Source: JBAZYZ01 sp964361185 (GTDB lineage Bacteria; Patescibacteriota; Minisyncoccia; Phycocordibacterales; VMEP01). Taken from it: DNA of 16,903 bases. Under the pieces are notes generated by a model. It was not told where the DNA came from. It did not search any database and worked only from the letters and a program-made list of their open reading frames with translations. Shown here piece after piece: positions 5,825 through 14,726 of the stretch (position 1 is the first letter of the stretch; each line of letters opens with the position of its first letter). The DNA is taken from the NCBI GenBank assembly GCA_964361185.1, contig CAYHZS010000011.1, positions 1 to 16,903 on the forward strand. The letters are read 5' to 3'. Both the position numbers and the translations under genes were made by a program.

Positions 5825-5988
5825 GATTGTTTTTTCAAGGTGTCTTTCTTTGGCTTAATTTGTTAATTTTATTATTAATTGATTAGAGCGAGGCCAGAGC
5901 TTGCCCCGACCCACTCCCTCCTTCCGGGGCGTAATCCTCCGAAGCGAAGTAGAGCCGAGACAGCTAGGACGTCAGCACAACTAAATAT
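5825..5988 (+). other. Non-coding leader of the giant surface protein gene
   Basis: This is the last part of a gap of about 450 bases without a gene (5535-5988). Its left part is very AT-rich and may hold the promoter. Its right part (5881-5980) is GC-rich and contains a possible GCCCCG / CGGGGC stem with a 16-base loop. I see no tRNA, open frame with coding character or ribosome site before the ATG at 5989. Confidence 0.4.
5850..5878 (+). promoter_or_regulatory. Weak candidate promoter for the giant surface protein
   Basis: TTGGCT (5850-5855) and TATTAA (5873-5878) are spaced by 17 bases in an AT-rich patch that directly follows a terminator. Each hexamer matches consensus at about four of six positions. 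Initiation near 5885 would give a leader of about 100 bases. Confidence 0.3.
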
Positions 5989-8900
5989 ATGTTTGCACAA
6001 GCAACGGGCAGAACCGCAGCCCAGAGGAGCGGAATATTCGCTCTATCCGTGTACGTGATTTTCGCGGCCGTGTTTTTCGCGGGCGCTTTTGTGTATGTTG
6101 AATTGGCTCAGGCACAAGTAGCCGTTACGGCCGTGAACGACAGCTATTCAACCAACGAAGATACTACTCTCAACGTGACTGTTCCTTCTGGTGTTCTTGC
6201 CAATGATACTGGCACTACCGGGTCATCCGTAGTTGTGCTCAAAACAAATGTTTCAAGCGGGACGCTTACTTTAAATGCCGATGGGTCTTTTGATTACACT
6301 CCCGCATCCAATTATAACGGGGCAACATCCTTTACTTACGAAGTAGGAGATGGGATGGCAACAAGCTCCCCGGCAACAGTATCAATTACGATTAATGCCG
6401 TAAACGACCCACCGTCTTTTGATGCGATTGCTAACCAAAATGTGAACGAAAACTCATCTTCGCAAAATGTATCTATCACTGGTATTTCTGCCGGTCCTTC
6501 TGACGAATCGGGACAAACGGTAACTTTGTCGGCATCATCAAGCAATACAACACTCGTACCTGATCCGATAATTTCAGGAAGTGGAGCCGCGAGAACTCTT
6601 TCCTATACTCCAGCCACTAATCAAACCGGTTCTGCGACTATTACCGTTACCGCCGACGATGGGCAGGGGTCAAATAACACGGCTACCAGGACTTTTACTA
6701 TTACGGTTACTGATGATGTAACCGCTCCAACCGTCGCTGTTACCTCAACAACATCGGACGGTCCCTATAATACTGGTGACACAATCAATGTGACGCTCAC
6801 TTTCAGCGAGGTTGTAACTTCAACTAATTCTCTTACAGTAACTCTTGAAACCGGAGATACTGATCGCACCTGCGTTGTTTCGGCAATTACCAATTCGACT
6901 ACGGGTACCTGCATATACACGGTTCAAGCGGGGGATACGAGTTCCGATTTGGCGATAAGTTCCATCGTAGTGGATAGTTCAGGAACAATTTCTGATGTTG
7001 CCGGCAATGCCGCAAATCTTACACCGTCTTCTAATATATCCAACACGAGTGCCATGGTGATTGATACTACTGCGCCAACCTTCACTGCAACAAGAACCGC
7101 GCTCAACACGATTGTTCTGACTTTCTCTGAAAATGTCACTTCAGGTGGTGTTGATACAGATTCGTTTACTGTCACGGGCACTTCGGCTGTATCAGCAGGG
7201 ACTGTTTCCGGTAACACCTCGATCACGCTTACCACGACAGGACTTACCGCGACCGATGGAACACCCGCGGTTAACTACGTTGCCGCAGATGGCGACGTTA
7301 TGGATACCATCGGGAATGAAGTTGCAGATGGCGGGGCTGTGGCAGCCGCAGATCAAGTAGCGCCGACCGTCTCTATCACCGACGATGAATCTGGCACAGC
7401 GAACATCGCGGGAGGCGGTGTGGTGTACACCTTCACCTTCTCGGAGGCAGTCACCGGATTCACGGTTGGAGAAGTTGTTGTCGCGGGAGGAACTAAAGCT
7501 GGATCATTTGCTAGCGGGAGTGACGGAAGTACAGTCTACACTCTTGCCATTACGCCGGATTCCAATTCTACAACCAACATTACTGTCGATGTTGCTGGAA
7601 GCGTAGCCATTGATGCCGCGTCCAATAACAACACCGCTGCCACACAGTCGGTACAAGTTGTTGATACCATCGCGCCAACATTGAATTCCGCTCAGACAAA
7701 AACAGTGAACACTATTGAGATAACATTTAGTGAGGATATTAATGGGAGTACGGTAAATACAAGCGGAAATGAATTTTCCGTAACAGGCCATACTGTAACC
7801 GCAGCTAGTGAAACCGGAGTAGGAATAATTACACTTACTCTTGGGGATGCACTGACAACAACAGCAGAGACACCGGAAATCACGTTTACAAGCACTAATT
7901 TCACAGATTTGGCAGGGAACACAGCGACCTCTCCAACAACTGTTACTCCTACGGACGGAGTTGTTCCGACAGTAGCGGTAACAATGGATGATGCCACTTT
8001 GAACATCGGAGACACCGCGCTTGTCACCTTCACTTTTTCCGAAGCTCCGACAGGATTTACTACTGCCGATGTGACTGTTGGCAGTGGATCGATTGGAGCG
8101 ATTGACGCGACAAATCCGCTTATACAAACGGCAATATATACACCGACTACTGATGTTGAAGACACATCAAATGTAATTTCTGTTAATACCGGTTGGACCG
8201 ATGCAGCTCTGAACACCGGAATTGGAGATGACTCTCTGAACTATACGGTTGATACTATCGCACCGGCCACTCCAGTCATTAACACTGTTGCGACTGACGA
8301 CATCATTAATGCCACTGAAAGAACGGCGACCGTAACTGTGACGGGGACAAACGAATCCGGCTCAACAGTAACCATAAACGGCAATTCTGTTACCGTTGAT
8401 GGTTCTACTTGGAGTTATGTCTTGACCGCTGGTGCCATCAACGCGTTCAACCAAGGAGCTGAAACGCTAACGGCAGTCGCCACAGATGTTGCCGGGAACA
8501 CCTCAAGTGGGACCAAAGATATTGCAGTGGACACGATTGCTCCAGTTATCACTCGTTCAGGCTCTAGCCCAGTCAGTATCGAGTACGGCTCCACTTACTC
8601 TGATGCTGGTGCCACGGCAAGCGATAGTCCTGACGTTGATGTTACGGCCAATATTGGTATGTCAAATCCAGTCAATTCTGCTACCACCCCAGTCGGTTCG
8701 TACACCGTGACCTACAGTGTGTCCGATTCTGCGGGCAACCAAGCCACGCAAGTAACCCGCACAGTCAACATTAATCAGAAACACATTACCGGCAGTTTTA
8801 CAGCTGACAACAAGGTATATGACGGCAATAATTCGGCAACCGTAGACGGCTATGGCCTTCTCACGGGAATAATAGAGGGTGACGATGTGAGTTTAACCGG

Positions 8901-11900
8901 AGGTATGGCAACTTTTGAAAATGAAAATGCCGGTACCGGCAAAACGGTGACTCTCTCTGATGGAGCCCTTTCTGGCGATGATGCCGGGAACTACGTGCTT
9001 GATTCGGTAAATACTACAACAGCGGATATTTCTAAAGCTAACGCATCAAGTATCTTGGTTACTCCGTATGCCGTTACCTATGACGGAAATGAACAGTCAT
9101 CCGAAGGTACGGCGACCGGAGTTTTGGGCGAGCCATTGGACGGTCTTGATCTATCCGGCACGAGGCATACCGAAGCGGGCGACTACAGCGATTTATGGGC
9201 ATTTACAGGCGGAATAAATTACAACGATGACAACGGCACGGTAAGCAACAGCATTACCCCTGCTTCTTCGGAGACGGCCGTTACTTGTTCTATTGGAAGC
9301 GAAGAATACACGGGCTTTCCTATTACATCAGCATGCAGTGTCTCGGTGACTGGTGTTGGAGGACTTAATCTCATGCCAGATCCAGAATATTCAAACAATG
9401 TTGAAATCGGTACGGCGACGGCGAGCTATTCCTTTGTGGGAGATATAAACCACACAGGCAGTTCTGATTCCAAAACTTTCCAAATAGCAGACACGACGAT
9501 TCCGGAAATTATCCTGATGGGGGATAATCCGGTAACGCTTGAAATTCACACAGATTATGCCGATGCCGGTTTTTCCGCCTCTGACAACCACGACGGTGAT
9601 TTAACCCCATCGGTAGTGGTTAATTCTTCAAATATAGATAAAAATACCGTTGGTTCATACACAGTTACTTATAATGTGAGTGATTCCAGTGGCAATGCTG
9701 CCACGGAAATTACTCGCACGGTGAATGTTATAGACTCGGTCGCAAATGCTTTTGATGACATCTCCGCCACACTCTCTGGACAAAGTATTACGAATAATCT
9801 GGACGGGGTAACGACTGACAACGTTACGGCATTTCCTAATCTTTATTTTGAGAAATCTGGAGAAGGTGGACCTATTGGTAAACTGACATTTACTAATCCA
9901 CTTAATCTTTCCGATCCAGAGACACAAACATTCCTACAAGATCTTGGCAGTAAACTTGACCAGAACAATGGGCGCATCGCCTTTGATGCGCGCACATCGG
10001 CGATATTCGTAGCTACCGGCGCTGAACTCACCATGTATAACGTGACGCTGGGTGTAACTGTAAGTAATCTCGTTGTTCGTGAAGATGAGTCTAATGCTTT
10101 AGTTGATACATCAAGTGTAGTGAGCGGGTTTTCACAGAACCCCGAGACCAATGAAGTAACGTTTACCGCCGCGCACTTCACGCAGTTTGATATTGACACG
10201 ACATCGCCCACATTCGGTCCTTCTCCCGTTCCATCCGGCACGACTGGAGAGATTGCCATAGCGAGAGTAACTGCGGTTGATGATATAGCTGTAAGCAATG
10301 CGCAAATCAGCGTGAATGGAGGAGAGTATGTTTCCATGACTCCTGCCGGAGTTTCTTCCGACACGAGAAAGAGATACACATACGACATTGCCATACCTGG
10401 TGATTCAACCGCGGAAATAACGTATCAGGTGAAAATATCTGACATGGCGGGAAATGAGGCAGATTCCGCTACGGGCGCGATAATTGTTACTGACAACGAT
10501 GCCCCGGTGGTAAGCGGACTTACCAACGATACAACTCTGGCTCAAAGCAAAACTTGGAATTGGAGCGCGACCGACAATGTTTCTTCTGCTTTCACATACC
10601 GACATTCCATTGATCAGGATGAAAATGGCGCGCCGAGTGGCGAATATGGAGATGTTACGACCGCTACCCAATCAACCGGTGATGGTACGTACTATATTCA
10701 CGTGCAGGCGAGAGACGAAACAGGGAATGAAAGCGCGGTAACGACAGCATCAGCCGTATTGGACAACACAGCACTTTCCCCGGAGAGCTTGGAAGCCAAT
10801 TCGCCAACACAAACTTCGCTTACTCTTAACTGGAGCAACAGCGAATCAAACGGCAGTTACTATACCATCAGGCGTTCGACGAGCGAGATAACGGCGGAGA
10901 ACTTTGATTCGGCAGTCACGCTTGGCGGAGCGCCCGCGGTTGTCTCCGGAACACAGGGTTATGTGGCGAAAAATCTTTCGGCCGGCACGATCTACTACTT
11001 CGCCATGAAGATGACGGACTCGCTAGGAAATATTTCTGATATCGCGACAGCAAGCGGAACAACATTGGCCACAGCCACCGCTTCAAGCGACACCACCGCG
11101 CCTGGGGCAGTTTCGGATTTGCGCTTGTCGGCTGGAACTATTGCCACGAGCCAGATAGTGCTCAACTGGAGCGCGATGGGAGATGACGGTACTTCTGGAA
11201 TCGCGACGAAATACTTGATAAAGCGCAGTAATACGGAGATTACCGATACCACTTGGGATAGCGCGACCACAATTTTCAATTCGCTTGCACCCAAAAGCAA
11301 TCGTTCGGCGGAGACTTTCACGGCAACAGGTCTTTCTTCCGGCACACAGTATTGTTTCGCGATTAAAGTAGGGGACGAAGCGCCGAATAATTCGGCAATC
11401 AGCAATTCGGAATGTCTGACGACATCATCTAATCTGCCGACGGTTACGAGCGTGAGTCCGGCGACCAGCCAGAATGACGGCGCGGTTAGTGTAACAGTAA
11501 CGGGTACGAATTTTGCAAGCGGTACAAACACAGTGCGCTTCACAAATTCTGCTAATACATTTGACTTTGTGGGTACATACGTAAACAGCACGCAAGTGAC
11601 CGCGACTGTCGCGACCGGTACGCCTGCCGGTACGTATGGCATCCGTGTCATCGACGGGAATGGCACATCCCAAGTGCTCGCTTCCGCTTACATTGTGACC
11701 AATGCTCCGACTCCGATTCCTTCAATAACCGACGTGGTTCCTTCAAATATAGGGACGAATGATTCAGGAGTGGATATTGAAATCTATGGCGCGGGTTTTG
11801 CAGGAGCCACGGGAGCAGTACTTGATACAGGAACTCCGACAGCACTTACGAATTTCACGGTGGTGTCAGCGACCAAAATAACAGCCACAATTCCGGGTAC

Positions 11901-13407
11901 ACTACCTGCGGGTACGTATAACGTGAAAGTAACCAATGGAGCTGGTACCAACACGGTGAGCGCAGTTCAAATAACAGTAAATGCTCCGGTAGTCATTAAC
12001 TCCACGACCAGCCAGGATCAGACAACGGATAAACCGATTGATTTGGGTAACACAAGCACGATTCCGGTGCAGGTTACAATGCAGTCGAACGCCAATGATT
12101 CTACCCTAGACAACAATACGACGATTGAAGTGGTGATTCCGCCGGCCACGGCCGTAACCAACGCCGACGGCACCGCTTACACCGGCAACATCAATCCGCC
12201 GCAACTCGTAAAACCGACGGAAGAGATTGCCGCTGTGGCCGGAAGTAATTCAGTAGTGATTACCATGGGCAATCCTGAACAAAAAATCAATTTCAGCAAT
12301 GATTTTGTGGTGACTGTTACGCTCGAAACTACGAGCTCTTCAGCGCCTTTGATCTGGTATTACAATCCGTCTGGAGGTCTTGAAATTGCCGGTAAGGACG
12401 GAGTGAAGGATGGCGTAACTTATGCCAAAGGCGGAACTGTGATGAATACCGCGCTAAATGGAGGAACATACACCTACACAATTGGCCTGCTTCTCAGTCA
12501 CATGTCGAGCTACGTGGCCGGAGTCAACCCGACTATTTCCGGCTTAACTCCTACAAGCGGAATCTCAGGGTCGTCAGTAACAATTACGGGGACGAATTTC
12601 AGCCCCGGGGCTACGGTTAAATTCGGCGGAACAACAGTGGTTGCGAGCGTGATAAGCGTAACGCAGATTACGGCGACAGTTCCTTCGCTTGGCGCTGGCT
12701 CGTACACGATTATGGTAACTAACGCCGATAATCTAAGCGCGACCTCACCAGGAACGTTCGCTATTACAGTTCAAGCCGGTGGGGGAGGAATTGCCGGCAG
12801 TTACGGGTCTGTCAACACTAGCACGACGCCCGGTATTACTCCGGCACAACAGACGGTAGCGGTCGCACCATCGGCAGTTCCCACAGTAACTCCAGTTAAA
12901 ACAGCCCCGGCCGGAGTAGTGCTTGGAGTGTCTACATTTAAATTCTCGAGCGCGCTTGCAGTAGGTTCGCGTGGGACGGAAGTAATGGAACTTCAAAAGC
13001 GCTTGATTTCGGAAGGGCTGTTTTCCGGCGAAACAACGGGCTACTTTGGTTCGCTTACGTCGCAGGCGGTGAAAAAATTCCAGGCAAAATACGGCCTTGC
13101 CCAGGTAGGAGTAGTTGGGCCTCAAACCAGAAGCAAACTTAATTCAACGCCAGCCGAGACATCTTCAAACGGCAGGGAATTTGGCGCGGCTGTGTCCGCC
13201 TTTGTCCGCGATATGGAGCAAGGTTTAAGAGGGGATGATGTAACAAAACTCCAGGAGCGTTTGATAAAAGAAGGATTGCTCCAAAGCGAAGCCACCGGCT
13301 ATTTCGGCAAGCTGACCGCTGGGGCAGTCAAGAAATTCCAGGAGAAGTACGGCATTAATCAGACTGGCATTGTGGGCCCCAAGACCCGCGCCTTATTAAA
13401 TAAGTAA
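5989..13407 (+). CDS. Giant exported Ig/cadherin-like adhesin with peptidoglycan-binding repeats
   Basis: This 2472-aa surface protein starts with a signal or anchor segment (hydrophobic 16-40, possible cleavage after AQA at 41-43). In order there follow: a cadherin-like tandem repeat (about 44-140, NEDTTLNVTVPSGVLAND) and a related module to 240; about six bacterial Ig-like modules (242-848) with DTIAPT-type linkers and LTFSE strands; a DUF5011/HYR-like module (849-930); a YDG-type module (about 930-1018); two MBG-like modules (to 1168); a second DUF5011-like module (1169-1249); an unassigned module (1250-1403); two Ig-like modules (to 1590); two fibronectin-III-like modules (1592-1810); IPT/TIG modules (1816-1904, 1909-2001, 2181-2263) around an unassigned module (2002-2180); and two peptidoglycan-binding domain 1 repeats (2319-2386, 2407-2472) with TGYFG, AVKKFQ and GP-TR signatures. 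It has no enzyme motif and is almost free of cysteine. The likely role is a long stalk or adhesin held by peptidoglycan. It is probably monocistronic. Confidence 0.92.
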   Translation: MFAQATGRTAAQRSGIFALSVYVIFAAVFFAGAFVYVELAQAQVAVTAVNDSYSTNEDTTLNVTVPSGVLANDTGTTGSSVVVLKTNVSSGTLTLNADGSFDYTPASNYNGATSFTYEVGDGMATSSPATVSITINAVNDPPSFDAIANQNVNENSSSQNVSITGISAGPSDESGQTVTLSASSSNTTLVPDPIISGSGAARTLSYTPATNQTGSATITVTADDGQGSNNTATRTFTITVTDDVTAPTVAVTSTTSDGPYNTGDTINVTLTFSEVVTSTNSLTVTLETGDTDRTCVVSAITNSTTGTCIYTVQAGDTSSDLAISSIVVDSSGTISDVAGNAANLTPSSNISNTSAMVIDTTAPTFTATRTALNTIVLTFSENVTSGGVDTDSFTVTGTSAVSAGTVSGNTSITLTTTGLTATDGTPAVNYVAADGDVMDTIGNEVADGGAVAAADQVAPTVSITDDESGTANIAGGGVVYTFTFSEAVTGFTVGEVVVAGGTKAGSFASGSDGSTVYTLAITPDSNSTTNITVDVAGSVAIDAASNNNTAATQSVQVVDTIAPTLNSAQTKTVNTIEITFSEDINGSTVNTSGNEFSVTGHTVTAASETGVGIITLTLGDALTTTAETPEITFTSTNFTDLAGNTATSPTTVTPTDGVVPTVAVTMDDATLNIGDTALVTFTFSEAPTGFTTADVTVGSGSIGAIDATNPLIQTAIYTPTTDVEDTSNVISVNTGWTDAALNTGIGDDSLNYTVDTIAPATPVINTVATDDIINATERTATVTVTGTNESGSTVTINGNSVTVDGSTWSYVLTAGAINAFNQGAETLTAVATDVAGNTSSGTKDIAVDTIAPVITRSGSSPVSIEYGSTYSDAGATASDSPDVDVTANIGMSNPVNSATTPVGSYTVTYSVSDSAGNQATQVTRTVNINQKHITGSFTADNKVYDGNNSATVDGYGLLTGIIEGDDVSLTGGMATFENENAGTGKTVTLSDGALSGDDAGNYVLDSVNTTTADISKANASSILVTPYAVTYDGNEQSSEGTATGVLGEPLDGLDLSGTRHTEAGDYSDLWAFTGGINYNDDNGTVSNSITPASSETAVTCSIGSEEYTGFPITSACSVSVTGVGGLNLMPDPEYSNNVEIGTATASYSFVGDINHTGSSDSKTFQIADTTIPEIILMGDNPVTLEIHTDYADAGFSASDNHDGDLTPSVVVNSSNIDKNTVGSYTVTYNVSDSSGNAATEITRTVNVIDSVANAFDDISATLSGQSITNNLDGVTTDNVTAFPNLYFEKSGEGGPIGKLTFTNPLNLSDPETQTFLQDLGSKLDQNNGRIAFDARTSAIFVATGAELTMYNVTLGVTVSNLVVREDESNALVDTSSVVSGFSQNPETNEVTFTAAHFTQFDIDTTSPTFGPSPVPSGTTGEIAIARVTAVDDIAVSNAQISVNGGEYVSMTPAGVSSDTRKRYTYDIAIPGDSTAEITYQVKISDMAGNEADSATGAIIVTDNDAPVVSGLTNDTTLAQSKTWNWSATDNVSSAFTYRHSIDQDENGAPSGEYGDVTTATQSTGDGTYYIHVQARDETGNESAVTTASAVLDNTALSPESLEANSPTQTSLTLNWSNSESNGSYYTIRRSTSEITAENFDSAVTLGGAPAVVSGTQGYVAKNLSAGTIYYFAMKMTDSLGNISDIATASGTTLATATASSDTTAPGAVSDLRLSAGTIATSQIVLNWSAMGDDGTSGIATKYLIKRSNTEITDTTWDSATTIFNSLAPKSNRSAETFTATGLSSGTQYCFAIKVGDEAPNNSAISNSECLTTSSNLPTVTSVSPATSQNDGAVSVTVTGTNFASGTNTVRFTNSANTFDFVGTYVNSTQVTATVATGTPAGTYGIRVIDGNGTSQVLASAYIVTNAPTPIPSITDVVPSNIGTNDSGVDIEIYGAGFAGATGAVLDTGTPTALTNFTVVSATKITATIPGTLPAGTYNVKVTNGAGTNTVSAVQITVNAPVVINSTTSQDQTTDKPIDLGNTSTIPVQVTMQSNANDSTLDNNTTIEVVIPPATAVTNADGTAYTGNINPPQLVKPTEEIAAVAGSNSVVITMGNPEQKINFSNDFVVTVTLETTSSSAPLIWYYNPSGGLEIAGKDGVKDGVTYAKGGTVMNTALNGGTYTYTIGLLLSHMSSYVAGVNPTISGLTPTSGISGSSVTITGTNFSPGATVKFGGTTVVASVISVTQITATVPSLGAGSYTIMVTNADNLSATSPGTFAITVQAGGGGIAGSYGSVNTSTTPGITPAQQTVAVAPSAVPTVTPVKTAPAGVVLGVSTFKFSSALAVGSRGTEVMELQKRLISEGLFSGETTGYFGSLTSQAVKKFQAKYGLAQVGVVGPQTRSKLNSTPAETSSNGREFGAAVSAFVRDMEQGLRGDDVTKLQERLIKEGLLQSEATGYFGKLTAGAVKKFQEKYGINQTGIVGPKTRALLNK

Positions 13408-13463
13408 GAAGCACCTCCCGTTTCCGATTCAAGACTCGACCTTGCAAGAGTAAATGGAATATC

Positions 13464-13500
13464 CGCAAGAACCACCGCTTGTGTTGGGGTGGTTTTTGCG
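13464..13500 (+). terminator. Strong hairpin terminator after the giant gene
   Basis: CGCAAGAACCACC (13464-13476) and GGTGGTTTTTGCG (13488-13500) form a 13-bp stem with one G-T pair and an 11-base loop. The descending arm contains five T residues. It lies about 57 bases after the stop codon, so it should end the surface-protein transcript. Confidence 0.7.
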
Positions 13501-13507
13501 TGATAAT
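13479..13507 (+). promoter_or_regulatory. Candidate promoter for the CAP-domain gene
   Basis: GATAAT (13502-13507) matches five of six -10 positions, and a weak TTGTGT lies 17 bases upstream at 13479-13484, inside the terminator loop. Initiation near 13514 would give a leader of about 20 bases to the ATG at 13534. Confidence 0.4.
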
Positions 13508-13533
13508 TCTAGGAAATAATCTTGCCCTAAATC

Positions 13534-14493
13534 ATGTTCAGGAAATTCCTCCATTTTTTGAAAGATAGCCTTATTTCGTCGGAGAGAAACGGCCACCACC
13601 CCTTTCTTTTCAGACGTAACGCCGTTGCTGTGGTTATCGCTCTCGTTCTTTTAATTGAGGCGTTATTTATCGTTGAAGAACTGATTGTTTTCAGGAAAAG
13701 CGATTTTTTGTCCGCGGTACTTCCGGCTATCGTTATGTCTCTCACCAATGGCGCACGCGCGGGGGACAACCTGAGCTCTCTTTCTACGAATCAGCTACTA
13801 GTTTCCGCGGCACAAAAAAAAGCACATGACATGGCTAGAAGAGGATATTTTTCTCATGTAAGCCCGGAGGGCAATCCGCCGTGGTATTGGCTTGATAGTG
13901 TTGGCTATAACTATCGTTATGCCGGCGAGAATCTGGCAGTTAATTTTACGGACTCGAAAGAACTGGTCGACAGTTGGCTTAATTCGCCAGCACATCGCGC
14001 CAACATTTTAAAGGAAGACTTCACTGAAATCGGTATTGGTATGGCGACTGGGACGTATAAAGGGAGGGAGTCCGTTTTTGTCGTGGAATTTTTTGGTTCG
14101 CCACTTCCAGTCTCCGCGAGTGCAATTAGGGATGGAAAACCAGAAGTCGCAAACGAAGCCGACTTGGCAAATGTTTCTCCCGACACTCCGGCTGTTTTTG
14201 GAACTTCCACTACCCAAAATTACACTGATTCCAGTCGCATTTTGGAATCAATCTCATCGCCGAGTACTCTAACCAATAATCTTTTGTCAGGGATGGCCAT
14301 TTTACTGTTCGGTCTTATCCTTATTAGCACTGTTTATAATTTACACTTTCCACGCCCAGCTATTATAGCCGGTGGCTTGTCTGTTACACTCGTTATTTTG
14401 GGAGTCCTGCTTCTTAACAACCTTTTTCTTTTCTCAGGGACTGATATTCCAACTGACACCCAATCGGCTTCGGTCATTAAGGCCCTAAAATAG
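13534..14493 (+). CDS. Membrane-anchored CAP-domain (SCP/PR-1-like) protein
   Basis: This is a 319-aa protein with a CAP domain at about residues 80-190. The cavity residues typical of the family are present: His108 (YFSHVSPEG), Glu132 (AGENLA) and His154 with Glu165 (SPAHRANIL..DFTEIGIGM). The first half of the domain begins with the usual helix of the AAQKKAHDMARRGYF type. Residues about 30-52 form a membrane segment. Two more (about 252-270 and 276-298) follow a low-complexity Ser/Thr/Pro linker, so the CAP domain sits between membrane anchors and is probably exposed outside. Bacterial CAP proteins are secreted or surface proteins of largely unresolved biochemistry, with lipid binding or proteolysis proposed. 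The gene is bounded by a terminator and the rpoB promoter, so it is probably transcribed alone. There is no ribosome site at the ATG. Confidence 0.9.
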   Translation: MFRKFLHFLKDSLISSERNGHHPFLFRRNAVAVVIALVLLIEALFIVEELIVFRKSDFLSAVLPAIVMSLTNGARAGDNLSSLSTNQLLVSAAQKKAHDMARRGYFSHVSPEGNPPWYWLDSVGYNYRYAGENLAVNFTDSKELVDSWLNSPAHRANILKEDFTEIGIGMATGTYKGRESVFVVEFFGSPLPVSASAIRDGKPEVANEADLANVSPDTPAVFGTSTTQNYTDSSRILESISSPSTLTNNLLSGMAILLFGLILISTVYNLHFPRPAIIAGGLSVTLVILGVLLLNNLFLFSGTDIPTDTQSASVIKALK

Positions 14494-14542
14494 TGCGAAA
14501 AATGGAAGAAGAGAGTAATCCACAAGCACCCTTAGTGTGTAT

Positions 14543-14572
14543 TTGACAGGGTTATGAGTGGCGGTATATACT
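14543..14572 (+). promoter_or_regulatory. Strong sigma-70-type promoter of rpoB
   Basis: A perfect TTGACA (14543-14548) is followed after 18 bases by TATACT (14567-14572, five of six). An overlapping TATATA gives a 16-base spacing. Transcription should start near 14579, leaving a leader of about 148 bases before rpoB. This is the best promoter in the window. Confidence 0.82.
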
Positions 14573-14578
14573 CCTACT

Positions 14579-14726
14579 ACTGAATTTGACTGAGTTCTGG
14601 GTACGTTCAGGGTTTTAATTAAAAGAAATAGCGAAAGCATTTGCTTAAACGACTTCAGTAAGAAGTTGCGCTTAATAGCCTTAAAATAAATAAAGGTAAG
14701 GGTTTGCCTTTGTCTTTTAATTTTTT
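14579..14726 (+). promoter_or_regulatory. Structured rpoB leader with attenuator-like hairpin
   Basis: Two stems are visible. CGACTTC / GAAGTTG (14650-14668) has 7 pairs around AGTAA. AAAGGTAA / TTTGCCTTT (14692-14711) has 8 pairs around a short G-rich loop and is followed by a T-rich stretch that runs into the start codon (14713-14726). An upstream CCTTA (14679-14683) could pair with TAAGG (14697-14701) and break the second stem, as an antiterminator would. No ribosome site is present. The regulatory reading is inference. Confidence 0.4.

Noticed and set aside
6924..12707. Many long open frames on the minus strand and in shifted frames inside the giant gene.
   Set aside because: They reflect the Thr/Val/Ser/Ala-rich codon bias of the real frame, which depletes stops on the other strand. 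They lack plausible starts, promoters or protein-like composition.
13527..14217. Open frames antisense to the CAP-domain gene.
   Set aside because: The plus-strand frame has a full CAP signature and membrane segments; the antisense frames have none.
14502..14546. A 14-codon open frame just after the CAP-domain gene.
   Set aside because: Its stop lies in the rpoB -35 box, it has no ribosome site, and it is short enough to occur by chance.
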